Notes under the pieces: model-generated
What the model saw: only the letters and a program-made list of their open reading frames with translations
Told to the model about the DNA's origin: nothing
Database searches by the model: none
Translations under genes and position numbers: made by a program
Virus record (IMG/VR): IMGVR_UViG_3300043410_001140
Location: 1-61,423 of that record
Length of the DNA stretch: 61,423 nt
Source: a virus
Strand: one strand, 5' to 3'
Shown here: positions 17,142 through 25,136 of the stretch, one piece after another
How positions within the stretch are numbered: the first letter of the stretch is position 1
How the letters are laid out: each line of letters starts with the position of its first letter

Positions 17142-17419
17142 TTGATAGAATTGCGCCAGCACATAATGTGACTTATGACGGTGCAACTATTGCAATTTAT
17201 CATGCCAACAAGGGTGAAGGGTTGCCTCGCCACGAACATGCTTATGCGCATTTGACGATGTGTCACGCTGGGTCGATGATCGCCCGCAAAGAAGGCCGTG
17301 AACTGGTCATGACCAAAGATACGCAACCCGTGAACTTGGTGGCCAATGAATGGCATGAGTTGGAAGCGCTTGAAGACGGCACAGTGTTTGTGAATGTCTT
17401 TGCGGAAGGAAAATACTAA
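17138..17419 (+). CDS. Cupin-fold protein in the fibre cluster
   Basis: A 93-residue protein coupled to its neighbours by a 4-base overlap before it and a 1-base overlap (TAATG) after it. The segment GEGLPRHEHAYAHLTMCHAG holds the His-X-His of a cupin metal site, followed by Gly turns, and NEWHELEALEDGT gives the second cupin motif with its His. Small cupins may bind sugars or metal. A role in fibre modification or assembly is possible but not shown by the sequence. Confidence 0.65.
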   Translation: MIDRIAPAHNVTYDGATIAIYHANKGEGLPRHEHAYAHLTMCHAGSMIARKEGRELVMTKDTQPVNLVANEWHELEALEDGTVFVNVFAEGKY

Positions 17420-17919
17420 TGCCATTAACACAAGTCCAAGGTGGTATGTCTGCCGCATTAGTGCAAGGTACTGCAGTTGCCTCAACTTCGGGCACATCAA
17501 TTGATTTCACCGGCATTCCAAGTTGGGTGAAACGCGTGACTGTAATGTTTAACGGGGTGTCTACAAACAGCACTAGCACTAGACGAGTTCAAATTGGCTC
17601 TGGTTCTGTTACAACATCTGGGTATTCATGCGCATTCGGGTACGCAACTACTGCAGTTGCGTCCGCCACAAGCACCGCAGGTTTTGACTTAATTAACGGA
17701 AGTGCAGCAGAAGTTATCAGCGGTCACATGGTTATTACAAACATATCAGGCAATATTTGGGTTGCTTCGGCTGTGGTGACAACATCTGGCGGAACAGCAG
17801 GTTTGTACTATTCCGGCGGGAACGTAACTTTATCTGGCGCTATTGATCGCGTTCGTATTACCACAGCAAACGGAACAGACACCTTCGACGCTGGCTCAAT
17901 TAACATTCTTTACGAATAA
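17419..17919 (+). CDS. Fibre tip paralog 3
   Basis: A 166-residue relative of the 14599 protein: same opening motif TAVASTSGTSIDFTGIPSW, the VTVMFNGVST and QIGSGSVTTSGYS segments, and the same ending AGSINILYE, with a different centre. Having a third separate copy in one cluster suggests alternative or composite receptor-binding tips. Confidence 0.65.
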   Translation: MPLTQVQGGMSAALVQGTAVASTSGTSIDFTGIPSWVKRVTVMFNGVSTNSTSTRRVQIGSGSVTTSGYSCAFGYATTAVASATSTAGFDLINGSAAEVISGHMVITNISGNIWVASAVVTTSGGTAGLYYSGGNVTLSGAIDRVRITTANGTDTFDAGSINILYE

Positions 17920-17928
17920 GGAAACATC

Positions 17929-18831
17929 ATGGGCGTTAAATTTACAAACTCTGCATCGGCCACGTTGGCCGGTTCATTGACCACATCGACAACCAGCTTG
18001 ACTTTGACAACTGGCCAAGGGTCTTTGTTCCCCTCGTTGAGTGGGGCTGACTACTTTTACGGTGTGCTTGTCAACTCATCCAACGTGACTGAAATTGTCA
18101 AAGTCACTGCTCGCTCTAGCGATTTGTTGACCATTGTTCGCGCGCAAGATGGCACTGCGGCGCATGCATTCAATGCTGGCGACAAGTTTGAACTTCGCAC
18201 AACAGCTGGTGCCTTATCTACGTTTGGCCGAGTCGATACTGACGAAACAATCGCTGGCAACTGGACGTTCAGTGGAAACCCTACGTTCAGTGGAAACCCT
18301 ACGTTCAGTGGCACGCCTACTTCGACTACACCGACTACTGGCGACAACTCCACAAAAATTGCAACCACTGCATTTGTACAAGCGTCTACTCCGTCGATGG
18401 CAGCAGCGTATCCCGTTGGCTCCATTTACATGAACGCTTCGAGTAACGTCAATCCCAGCACGTTGCTTGGTTTTGGTACATGGTCTGCTCTTGCACCCGG
18501 GCAAATGCTGCTGGGTAACGGCGGTGGATACACAGCTGGCGCCACTGGTGGTTCTGCTACTACCACGATTGGGGTTGCAAACTTACCGCCTCACGACCAC
18601 TCGATTACAGACCCCGGCCATAGCCATACATACCAGCACGCTACTAGCCCACAGATTCAATCTGGTAGCTCAACACCGTGCTACACAAGCACCTACACAG
18701 ACAACACAAGCACTTCTACTACTGGCATCAGTGTCAACACTACCCAGAAAAGCGGTGCGGCGTTTTCTAACACCCCCATGTCAACCATTTCCCCATACTT
18801 GGTTGTTTATATGTGGGTACGTACGGCATAA
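17929..18831 (+). CDS. Tail fibre with collar-type C-terminal domain
   Basis: A 300-residue fibre protein behind a GGAAAC RBS. It has an N-terminal beta domain (1-105), a short shaft with tandem TFSGNP repeats (about 112-130), a TTGDNSTKIATTAFVQAS segment typical of fibre proteins, and a C-terminal domain with GSIYMNAS, GFGTWSALAPGQMLLG and LPPHDHSITDPGHSH. This pattern is the phage tail-collar/fibre domain with His-rich metal-binding loops. Confidence 0.8.
   Translation: MGVKFTNSASATLAGSLTTSTTSLTLTTGQGSLFPSLSGADYFYGVLVNSSNVTEIVKVTARSSDLLTIVRAQDGTAAHAFNAGDKFELRTTAGALSTFGRVDTDETIAGNWTFSGNPTFSGNPTFSGTPTSTTPTTGDNSTKIATTAFVQASTPSMAAAYPVGSIYMNASSNVNPSTLLGFGTWSALAPGQMLLGNGGGYTAGATGGSATTTIGVANLPPHDHSITDPGHSHTYQHATSPQIQSGSSTPCYTSTYTDNTSTSTTGISVNTTQKSGAAFSNTPMSTISPYLVVYMWVRTA
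18265..18318 (+). repeat. Three tandem 18-base units in the fibre shaft
   Basis: ACGTTCAGTGGAAACCCT at 18265-18282 is followed by an identical unit at 18283-18300 and a diverged third unit at 18301-18318. They encode consecutive TFSGNP hexapeptides. Perfect identity of the first two units means recent slippage and a possible way to alter shaft length. Confidence 0.9.
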
Positions 18832-18834
18832 CAT

Positions 18835-19599
18835 GTGGACCCAATCAGTCTCTTGCTTATGGCACAAAGCGCAGTCAGTGCGATCCGAACTGGCTGTCAA
18901 ATGCTTTCTGAAGGTAAAGCAGAGATTGATAAATTCAAGAAGCAAGTCGAAGGCGGTGTAAAAGATGCTAAAGCGATATACGCCGAAGTCAAAGGTGTCT
19001 GGGGTTGGATCAAAGGGCTATTTGGAATGGCACAGAAAACGCCTTCTCCAACGCTTAATGTTCAGAAACCTGTTTCAGAAACTGTAAAACAGACAACAAA
19101 ACGTCAACCTGAGCCAGAACTGAGTTACGAGGAGTACAAAGCCAAAGCGGTGCATGACATTTTTGAACAGTTGAAAATTTACTTTGATGTTCAGCGGCAG
19201 CTCAAAGAGCATTGCCTAGAGCTGGAAGCACAAAGCAGCACGACTGACAAAGTGGCAGACAACGCAATTGATTTGATTGAGATTCGTTGGCAAATGCGGG
19301 AAATGACGGTGCAAGTTCGAGAAGCCATGTCATGGACTCCTGAGAGTCTAGGGTTACAAGACTTGTATCGGCAGTTTTTACAAACCTACGATGACATATT
19401 GGAACAACAAGAGTTTGCTCGTCAACTCAAACGTAAGCAGGAAGTGGATGCAAAATGGCGACGCGAGCTCCTCAGAAACCACCGAATAGACCGGGCAGTC
19501 CAAGTAGTAGCAGTGCTAGTTCTGGTTCTGTGGACGTGGGGCTTTCTGCTGTCGCTCAAATGGCAAGAGACGATACACGCTGGTTTGTGGTTGGAGTAG
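18835..19599 (+). CDS. Membrane-anchored coiled-coil protein of unknown function
   Basis: A 254-residue protein using GTG 18835 as start; the nearby ATG is out of frame. An N-terminal hydrophobic helix (about 3-20) is followed by a charged helical body with heptad character (about 100-215) and a C-terminal membrane segment (VVAVLVLVLWTWGFLL, near 230-245). It precedes the lysis genes, so it may act in lysis timing or virion release. No family recognised. Confidence 0.7.
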   Translation: MDPISLLLMAQSAVSAIRTGCQMLSEGKAEIDKFKKQVEGGVKDAKAIYAEVKGVWGWIKGLFGMAQKTPSPTLNVQKPVSETVKQTTKRQPEPELSYEEYKAKAVHDIFEQLKIYFDVQRQLKEHCLELEAQSSTTDKVADNAIDLIEIRWQMREMTVQVREAMSWTPESLGLQDLYRQFLQTYDDILEQQEFARQLKRKQEVDAKWRRELLRNHRIDRAVQVVAVLVLVLWTWGFLLSLKWQETIHAGLWLE

Positions 19600-19772
19600 T
19601 TGTTCTGGCTTTGGTGGTAATGTTGGCTTTGCCTGTGACCATGCTGTTAGTCATTGACGATTTGAAAATGAAAGCTGAGCTCCGGTATGAAATGCGTGAG
19701 CTCAAAAAACTGAAAAAGGAATTGCATGAAAAAGCTGCTGCTTCTAAGTCTGCTGATTCTGACGGCATGTGA
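19455..19772 (+). CDS. Small membrane protein overlapping its neighbours
   Basis: A 105-residue protein (from ATG 19455) overlapping the preceding gene by 145 bases in another frame. A start at ATG 19560 (MARDDTRW) would shorten it to 70 residues and reduce the overlap to 40 bases. One strong membrane helix (WFVVGVVVLALVVMLALP) is followed by a basic helical tail. Size and topology fit a holin-related or lysis accessory protein. Confidence 0.55.
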   Translation: MATRAPQKPPNRPGSPSSSSASSGSVDVGLSAVAQMARDDTRWFVVGVVVLALVVMLALPVTMLLVIDDLKMKAELRYEMRELKKLKKELHEKAAASKSADSDGM

Positions 19773-19926
19773 AGACCGTTATCGGTATACCTGCCAAAAC
19801 CCAGACAAGTTCTACGAAAAAGAATGCCAACATCCAAAGTGCGAGTTCACTCAGATGTGCCCTGAATACCTTGTCGCTCCAATCTTGGAGAAAAAAGTTG
19901 ATCAAACTGCGGAGCAAAAGAAATGA
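19726..19926 (+). CDS. Small lipoprotein
   Basis: A 66-residue protein starting behind AAAAAGGAATTGC. The N-terminus MKKLLLLSLLILTAC is a textbook lipoprotein signal with lipobox LTAC and Cys15 as the lipidation site. Four further Cys in the short mature part (C23, C34, C39, C45) could form disulfides in the periplasm. It lies in the lysis cassette and overlaps genes on both sides. Possible roles include superinfection exclusion or lysis; neither can be decided here. Confidence 0.7.
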   Translation: MKKLLLLSLLILTACEDRYRYTCQNPDKFYEKECQHPKCEFTQMCPEYLVAPILEKKVDQTAEQKK

Positions 19927-20414
19927 ACTGGAGTCTCAAAATACAAACCGTTGAAGAACTTGTCACAGTCATTCAAGTTTTAGCTTGGGCGTTTGTGGTG
20001 TTCGTGGTCATGATGGTCTTTGGAGGCACGGTATTTTCCATGCTGTACTCAGTGATCTTTGTGACTCAGCCAATCAAGTCCATGGCGCCCATTGATCAGG
20101 CGTTTACCAAGATGCTCAATGACATTGTGTTGCTTTTAACCGGCAGTATCACAACGCTTGTGGGTATGTTTGCGATCAACAAAGCAGCCAAAGCAGTAGC
20201 AGAAAAAATTGCTCCGGCAATTCTGGCTCCAACGCCCTGCCCACCTACGCCAACGCCCGCTTCGCCTACAACTGGATTTAACTGGATGGGATTTGTGAAT
20301 CCTGAGCTCGATGAATCATGGACACCCGGCCCGCCCCCGACAACCCCGCCAGAATTCTTGCATCCCGAACGTGAAGAGATTGCGCAAGAACGCGCGCTGA
20401 AAGATGCAGAATGA
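19923..20414 (+). CDS. Holin-like membrane protein
   Basis: A 163-residue protein coupled to the lipoprotein gene by a 4-base overlap. Two hydrophobic segments (VLAWAFVVFVVMMVFGG near 20-40 and LNDIVLLLTGSITTLVGMF near 65-85) are followed by a Pro-rich cytoplasmic-type tail. Two membrane helices next to Rz/Rz1 and endolysin make a holin the best explanation. A second holin candidate lies at 33327. Confidence 0.6.
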   Translation: MNWSLKIQTVEELVTVIQVLAWAFVVFVVMMVFGGTVFSMLYSVIFVTQPIKSMAPIDQAFTKMLNDIVLLLTGSITTLVGMFAINKAAKAVAEKIAPAILAPTPCPPTPTPASPTTGFNWMGFVNPELDESWTPGPPPTTPPEFLHPEREEIAQERALKDAE

Positions 20415-20863
20415 ACAAGGCAATCGTTGCTGTGCTGATTGCTGCTGGCCTGTATTTCTATGGCCACCACGTTGGTTGGGCTGAACGAGACGCTGACATG
20501 CAAGCTGAGATTGCTGTCAAAAACGAAGAAGCCCGCAAAGCAGAAAATGCTTTGAAAGACCAGCTCACATCACAATCGTCCAAATTGCAGGAGGCTAACA
20601 ATGCCATTACTCAAAAACAGTCTGCTCTTGATCGCGCTATTCGCTCTGGTAAGTTGCGCCTCCCGTCCGCAGGTTGCGTACAAACCAGTTCAAGTGCCCC
20701 CGCTGCCAACGGAAATCGGGACGAAACGGGAAGCGAATCTGACAGACAGACTCTCGCAGCTATTGCTGCCATCGTCGCCCAAGGCGACAGAAACACAGAA
20801 CAGCTCAACGCCTGTATCTCAGCCTACAACGAAGTAATGGAGAAGATCAATGGTCAACGCTAA
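20411..20863 (+). CDS. Rz: Inner-membrane spanin (Rz-like)
   Basis: A 150-residue protein with an N-terminal membrane anchor (AIVAVLIAAGLYFYG, 4-18) and a long periplasmic coiled coil (about 30-75). This is the normal architecture of an i-spanin, which fuses inner and outer membranes with its Rz1 partner at the end of lysis. The Rz1 gene is nested within it in another frame, which is strong support. Coupled by ATGA to the holin-like gene. Confidence 0.85.
   Translation: MNKAIVAVLIAAGLYFYGHHVGWAERDADMQAEIAVKNEEARKAENALKDQLTSQSSKLQEANNAITQKQSALDRAIRSGKLRLPSAGCVQTSSSAPAANGNRDETGSESDRQTLAAIAAIVAQGDRNTEQLNACISAYNEVMEKINGQR
20601..20837 (+). CDS. Rz1: Outer-membrane spanin lipoprotein (Rz1-like), nested in Rz
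   Basis: A 78-residue lipoprotein wholly contained in the Rz gene in the +1 frame. Signal sequence LLLIALFALVSC with lipobox LVSC and Cys19 is followed by a Pro-rich segment (PVQVPPLPTEI) typical of o-spanins. An RBS (CAGGAGG) precedes ATG 20601. Confidence 0.85.
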   Translation: MPLLKNSLLLIALFALVSCASRPQVAYKPVQVPPLPTEIGTKREANLTDRLSQLLLPSSPKATETQNSSTPVSQPTTK

Positions 20864-21449
20864 TCAACTGAAACAACTAGGTATTAACCCTGATCTTGCT
20901 CAAGTGTTCAACGACACATTCCAACGCTGGAACATCGACACACCGTTGCGCCAAGCGGCATTTATTGGCCAGTGCGGCCATGAGTGCGGCAACTTCACCA
21001 AGCTGGAAGAAGGTTTGAGCTACGCTGCAGACCGGCTTGTCAAGGTTTGGCCAAAACGGTTCCCCACTTTGGAATCAGCGCAGCCATATGGTAGAAACCC
21101 TCGTGCCTTGGCCAACCGTGTCTATGCTAACCGCATGGGCAACCGTGATGAAGCCTCGGGCGACGGCTGGCGTTTCCGTGGATCGGGCTGGCTGCAATTG
21201 ACTGGTCACGACAACTTTTACCATGCAGGCAAAGCTATTGGTGTTGACTTTGTGATGCAGCCTGACTTGGTGCGCACGCCTCAATATGCAGCTCAAACTG
21301 CTGGCTGGTTTTGGTCTACCCACAACTGCAACGCCAAAGCTGACGCGAGTGACTGGGTTGGTTTGACCAAGGTCATTAATGGCGGCACGCTTGGTCTTGA
21401 CGACCGTATCGTACATACCAACAAAGCATTGGCAGTATTGTCGGCGTAA
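20850..21449 (+). CDS. GH19-type endolysin
   Basis: A 199-residue glycoside hydrolase family 19 (chitinase-like lysozyme) enzyme expected to cut peptidoglycan glycan strands. The catalytic Glu region is FIGQCGHECGNFTKLEEG (E45, with E53/E54 nearby). RFRGSGWLQLTGHDNFYHAG is the family's substrate-cleft signature and VINGGTLGLDDR closes the fold. It has no signal peptide, so it needs the holin. It overlaps the Rz gene by 14 bases. Confidence 0.9.
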   Translation: MVNANQLKQLGINPDLAQVFNDTFQRWNIDTPLRQAAFIGQCGHECGNFTKLEEGLSYAADRLVKVWPKRFPTLESAQPYGRNPRALANRVYANRMGNRDEASGDGWRFRGSGWLQLTGHDNFYHAGKAIGVDFVMQPDLVRTPQYAAQTAGWFWSTHNCNAKADASDWVGLTKVINGGTLGLDDRIVHTNKALAVLSA

Positions 21450-21488
21450 GCCATAATATCGCTGTGTTCAACCCCACTGGAGAAAAAA

Positions 21489-21728
21489 ATGGCTTTAAGC
21501 TATGAACAATTTATGTCTGCAACAGGTGCAGATTTGGTCGCTGGCAACATCGTTGTTGGCATCATGAGCGAACGCAAAAAAGTCGGTTCTTTGAGCGACG
21601 AAGGCGTTTTCAACCTGAACGAAGACGGTCTTGCATTGGCTGCTGAAATCGAAGCCGCTGGTGAAAAAGCTCCACGCCGTAAAAAAGCTGAAGCTGCAGA
21701 CCCTGCTGTTGAAGCCGCTGCATCGTAA
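21489..21728 (+). CDS. Small hypothetical protein after endolysin
   Basis: A 79-residue protein behind TGGAGAAAAAA. The N-terminal half contains YEQFMSATGADLVAGNIVVGI; the C-terminus is a flexible Ala/Lys/Glu stretch (EKAPRRKKAEAADPAVEAAAS). It sits between lysis genes and the nozzle gene; function unknown. Confidence 0.7.
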   Translation: MALSYEQFMSATGADLVAGNIVVGIMSERKKVGSLSDEGVFNLNEDGLALAAEIEAAGEKAPRRKKAEAADPAVEAAAS

Positions 21729-21742
21729 TCTAAGGGGGCGAT

Positions 21743-23575
21743 ATGCCAGTTTTGAAGTTAACCAACTTTTCGGGTATCTCGCCCCGTACCGGACCGTCTA
21801 ATCTACAAGACAACCAAGCCCAGACCGCGCGCAACTTAAAGCTCCAGTCTGGCGAAATCCGCGCATGGCGCAATCCCGTTTATACGTACACCACTGGTCT
21901 GCCTGATTCGCAGACTATCTACCAGCTGCAAAACCTATCTACCGGGGCAACCCGTTGGCTTGAGTGGGCGACTGACGTTGATGTTGTCCCAAGCCCCGCA
22001 GCTGACACTACTGATTTCCGTATCTATTACACAGACGGCACAGCGCCCAAAAAGACAAACTGGAACTTGGCCACCACGTCTGGAACCGGTTCAGTCCCCT
22101 ACCCCAATGCATACTTGAACATGGGCGTGCCTGCACCTGCTGCAGCGCCTACTGCTTCGGCTTCTGGTGGTACATCACCCACTGAAACACGCTCGTACAT
22201 TTATACATACGTAAGCACTTTTGGTTCCGTATTAGAAGAATCTGCTCCAAGCGCGGCTGTGTTGGTTACTTGTAACAGTTCAGGCGCCACCGTGACGATT
22301 GGTGGTTTCACCAATGCGCCAACGACAAACTACAACATCACAGCGTTGCGCATCTACCGCAGCGTTTCCGGCACCACGTCGGCTCAATACCAGTATGTTG
22401 GGCAAGTCACAATCAACCCATCGACAGGCGTGCCAACTTCATCGACTTTTGCAGATACTTTGACTGTGGCTCAGCTTGGGATTTCTCTGCCCTCGTTGTA
22501 TTACACGACTCCGCCCAGCGCGCTCAAAGGCTTGATCGCAATGCCTAACGGCATCTTGGCTGGGTTTGTCGGCAACCAAGTCTGGTTCTGTGAGCCCTAT
22601 CTGCCACACGCATGGCCAGTTTCATACATGATGACCGTCGGCGCGCCGATTGTTGGGCTGGGCGTATTTGGTCAGACTTTGGTTGTTTGCACGACCCAAG
22701 TACCTTATCTGATTTCCGGTTCGACCCCCGGTTCCATGACGCAAACCAAGCTGCCATTGCCAGAGCCATGCGTGGCTAAACGGTCAATCGCAAGCGATCA
22801 GTTCGGTGTGTTGTACGCCAGCCCCAACGGTTTGGTTTCAATCGCCCCCGGCACGCAAGACGTTATCAGTCGCCAGTTGTTCACTCGTGACGAGTGGCAA
22901 ACGTATTCGCCTACCTCTATGGTTGGGCTGATTTACCAAAACATGTACCTTGGGTTCTACCAGAACGGTTCGTCAAAGTCCGCCTTGGTCATCATGCGCG
23001 GGGATACGCCGCCTTTGGTTACGCTGGATGTTCCGGCCAAAGCAGTGTTTGTGGCGCGCAACACTTCTAACGTGTACTACGTTTCCACAGCAGACAACGC
23101 GATCTACCAGCTGGATGCAGACACGGTGAACAACACGTTCTTCGAGTGGAAATCCAAGAAATTTATTTCACCCCACCCAGTTAATTTTGGGGCTTTGAAG
23201 CTGCAAGCTGATTGGATTGCGATTGCCAACGTTGCTGCTTACAACGCGATTGTTGCTGGGATCGCCGCTTCGAACAACGCAATTTGGTCTGCTGGTACAC
23301 CGCTGAAAAGCACTCTTGCCAGCGATATGCTGAACGACATGACTCTTGGTGGGAGCATTTTGCAAACCGTGCCTACAGCGCAAGCGGCGTTGAGCGCGCA
23401 AGTTATTTTGTACGCAGAAGGTGTTCCTGTGTACTCGCAAGGTATTACTTCACAAGAACCAATTCGTTTGCCAGCCGACAACAAAGCGTACATCTGGGAA
23501 TTTGGTATCAGCGGAAACGTGCCTGTGCGCGAGTTGGCTGTCGGTACTTCTATTGGTGAGTTGCGTCAAGCATGA
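21743..23575 (+). CDS. Tail nozzle / tubular protein B-like
   Basis: A 610-residue beta-rich protein with an RBS-like GGGGGCG upstream. It opens MPVLKLTNFSGISPRTGPSNL and QDNQAQTARNLKLQSGEIR, a pattern common to nozzle proteins that cap the short tail in T7- and P22-like phages. A central fibronectin-like stretch (TRSYIYTYVSTFGSVLEE) and a propeller-like second half (LVVCTTQVPYLISGS, IIMRGDTPPLVTLD) support the call. It is followed by ATGA coupling. Confidence 0.75.
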   Translation: MPVLKLTNFSGISPRTGPSNLQDNQAQTARNLKLQSGEIRAWRNPVYTYTTGLPDSQTIYQLQNLSTGATRWLEWATDVDVVPSPAADTTDFRIYYTDGTAPKKTNWNLATTSGTGSVPYPNAYLNMGVPAPAAAPTASASGGTSPTETRSYIYTYVSTFGSVLEESAPSAAVLVTCNSSGATVTIGGFTNAPTTNYNITALRIYRSVSGTTSAQYQYVGQVTINPSTGVPTSSTFADTLTVAQLGISLPSLYYTTPPSALKGLIAMPNGILAGFVGNQVWFCEPYLPHAWPVSYMMTVGAPIVGLGVFGQTLVVCTTQVPYLISGSTPGSMTQTKLPLPEPCVAKRSIASDQFGVLYASPNGLVSIAPGTQDVISRQLFTRDEWQTYSPTSMVGLIYQNMYLGFYQNGSSKSALVIMRGDTPPLVTLDVPAKAVFVARNTSNVYYVSTADNAIYQLDADTVNNTFFEWKSKKFISPHPVNFGALKLQADWIAIANVAAYNAIVAGIAASNNAIWSAGTPLKSTLASDMLNDMTLGGSILQTVPTAQAALSAQVILYAEGVPVYSQGITSQEPIRLPADNKAYIWEFGISGNVPVRELAVGTSIGELRQA

Positions 23576-23775
23576 AAAAGCCAGCCATTCCAGAAACGTT
23601 CAGTCTGCCGCAAGAAATTGCTCAGATTGTGGAACCTATCAAGACCAACATTGAGTTGATGAATGGAAGCCGACCCGGCTCAGTTGCGTTGACCGCACTA
23701 CCTTCGACTGCAACTTTGTCTGATGTGATTACACAATTGAACGCAATTCTTTCCAGAATCAATCAAAGTGGTTAA
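23572..23775 (+). CDS. Small virion-region protein
   Basis: A 67-residue protein coupled to the nozzle gene by ATGA. It is mainly helical with SDVITQLNAILSRINQS at the C-terminus, possibly a short trimerising helix. It lies between nozzle and acetyltransferase-like genes; function unknown. Confidence 0.7.
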   Translation: MKKPAIPETFSLPQEIAQIVEPIKTNIELMNGSRPGSVALTALPSTATLSDVITQLNAILSRINQSG

Positions 23776-23784
23776 ACTACGGTT

Positions 23785-24207
23785 ATGAAAACCGTAGTCT
23801 ATGGCCAAGATCAGCGTGTTGCCAAGTGGGTAGGCGCTCGGGTCGATGAACCAAACTTCGGAGATTGTGTAGGTATTGGGCTAGAAGAAAACGGCGAGCT
23901 GATCGCTGGTGTTGTGTACAACATTTTCTCAGGGCCTTCTATTTGCGCACACATTGCTGCGATGCCGGGTAAGCGTTGGATGACCCGAGACTTCTTGTGG
24001 CGAATTCATGCGTATCCATTTTTGCAATTGAAGTGCAATCGGATTACTGCATTGGTACGGCAAGACAATTTGGTGTCTCAGCATTTTGTTGAACACCTCG
24101 GGTTTCGGTATGAGGGCGTGATGCGCCAAGCTTGTACTGATGGACAGAACATGTTTATTTATGGCATGCTCCGCAAGGAATGCCGTTGGCTGGAGATTAA
24201 GCGATGA
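23785..24207 (+). CDS. GNAT-fold acetyltransferase-like protein
   Basis: A 140-residue protein with the strand order and motifs of GNAT acetyltransferases: GELIAGVVYNIF (strands 2-3), RDFLWRIHAYPFLQ (helix) and RITALVRQDNLVSQHFVEHLGFRYEGVMRQA, the usual acceptor-side segment. A GNAT-like gene before the internal virion genes also occurs in T7-type phages. The acetyl-CoA loop is not clearly seen, so it may be structural rather than catalytic. Confidence 0.7.
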   Translation: MKTVVYGQDQRVAKWVGARVDEPNFGDCVGIGLEENGELIAGVVYNIFSGPSICAHIAAMPGKRWMTRDFLWRIHAYPFLQLKCNRITALVRQDNLVSQHFVEHLGFRYEGVMRQACTDGQNMFIYGMLRKECRWLEIKR

Positions 24208-25127
24208 GCAGATTTCATACACATGAGTGGGATATGTTGCCAGAACGAGCGTTCCAACCGCGCGCTGGTAAGTTTGGCTCCATGACGCTTGAAGGCGGCA
24301 AAGGCAGTAGCTCTGCTCCATCGCCCGACCCGCAGGTTGGCCAAGCGCAAAAACAGCTTGCTCAGTTGTCGCAGGATCAGTGGGACTACTTTACAAAAAA
24401 TGTTGCTCCCCAAATGCTGACTCAAACGCAACAGCAACAAGATAACGCTAACTCCCAAACAGCTATTGCAAATTCCACGCAACAGTTCAATTTGGACCAA
24501 GCCAAGCAAGCATATGCAAACTACCAAGCTGGCGCGTTGCCAGCGATGCAAGCCATCAAGTCTGATGCCGACCAATACAATCAAGCTGGTTACCAAGAGC
24601 AAATGGCTCAACAAGCGTTGGGCGACGTGAACGCTTCTTATGACAACGCGCAAAAGCAACAGCAAATGCAACAGCAAGCCTACGGGATTGATCCAACTTC
24701 TGGTGCATCGGTTGCAAACAACCAATCTCTTGGCGCACAAAAAGCTTTGGCCAGTGCATCTGCCATGACTCAAGTTCGCAATGCAGCTGCTCAACTCGGG
24801 CTGCAAAAACAAGCCAACGTTTACAACATGTACGCTGGTCTGCCTGCACAAGCAAATGCAAATACTCAAATCGGCCTTGCGGCTGGCAACCAAGGATTTA
24901 GCACGGGGCAAGCTGCTTTGGGCAACTACGCTGCTTTGGGTAGCGCAAACAACGCTGCGGCCACTACTGCAATGTCTGGCTGGAACAACGTTGGCAACCT
25001 CGGAGTGGGTGTCACCAATGCCGCTACCAATGCTTGGGGCGCACAGCAACAAGCTAATGCAACTTCTTCAGCTGGCCTTGGCCAATTGTTTGGCACCGGT
25101 ATCGGCGCATACGCAGCCTTAGCATAA
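24204..25127 (+). CDS. Internal virion protein (small)
   Basis: A 307-residue, Gln/Ala/Asn-rich protein coupled by ATGA to the GNAT-like gene. Long helical, low-aromatic stretches (QAQKQLAQLSQDQWDYF near 45) and an Ala/Gly-rich C-terminus (LGQLFGTGIGAYAAL) are typical of the smallest ejected core protein in podoviruses. Homology is not identifiable by eye; the call rests on order and composition. Confidence 0.7.
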   Translation: MSRFHTHEWDMLPERAFQPRAGKFGSMTLEGGKGSSSAPSPDPQVGQAQKQLAQLSQDQWDYFTKNVAPQMLTQTQQQQDNANSQTAIANSTQQFNLDQAKQAYANYQAGALPAMQAIKSDADQYNQAGYQEQMAQQALGDVNASYDNAQKQQQMQQQAYGIDPTSGASVANNQSLGAQKALASASAMTQVRNAAAQLGLQKQANVYNMYAGLPAQANANTQIGLAAGNQGFSTGQAALGNYAALGSANNAAATTAMSGWNNVGNLGVGVTNAATNAWGAQQQANATSSAGLGQLFGTGIGAYAALA

Positions 25128-25136
25128 GGAATCATC

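Noticed and set aside
9661-18831. A diversity-generating retroelement or invertible fibre segment
   Set aside because: No reverse transcriptase, template repeat, invertase or inverted crossover sites were seen near the fibre genes.
24159-25052. A 297-codon open frame antisense to an internal virion gene
   Set aside because: It mirrors the Gln/Ala codons of the sense gene; no RBS or protein-like pattern is seen.
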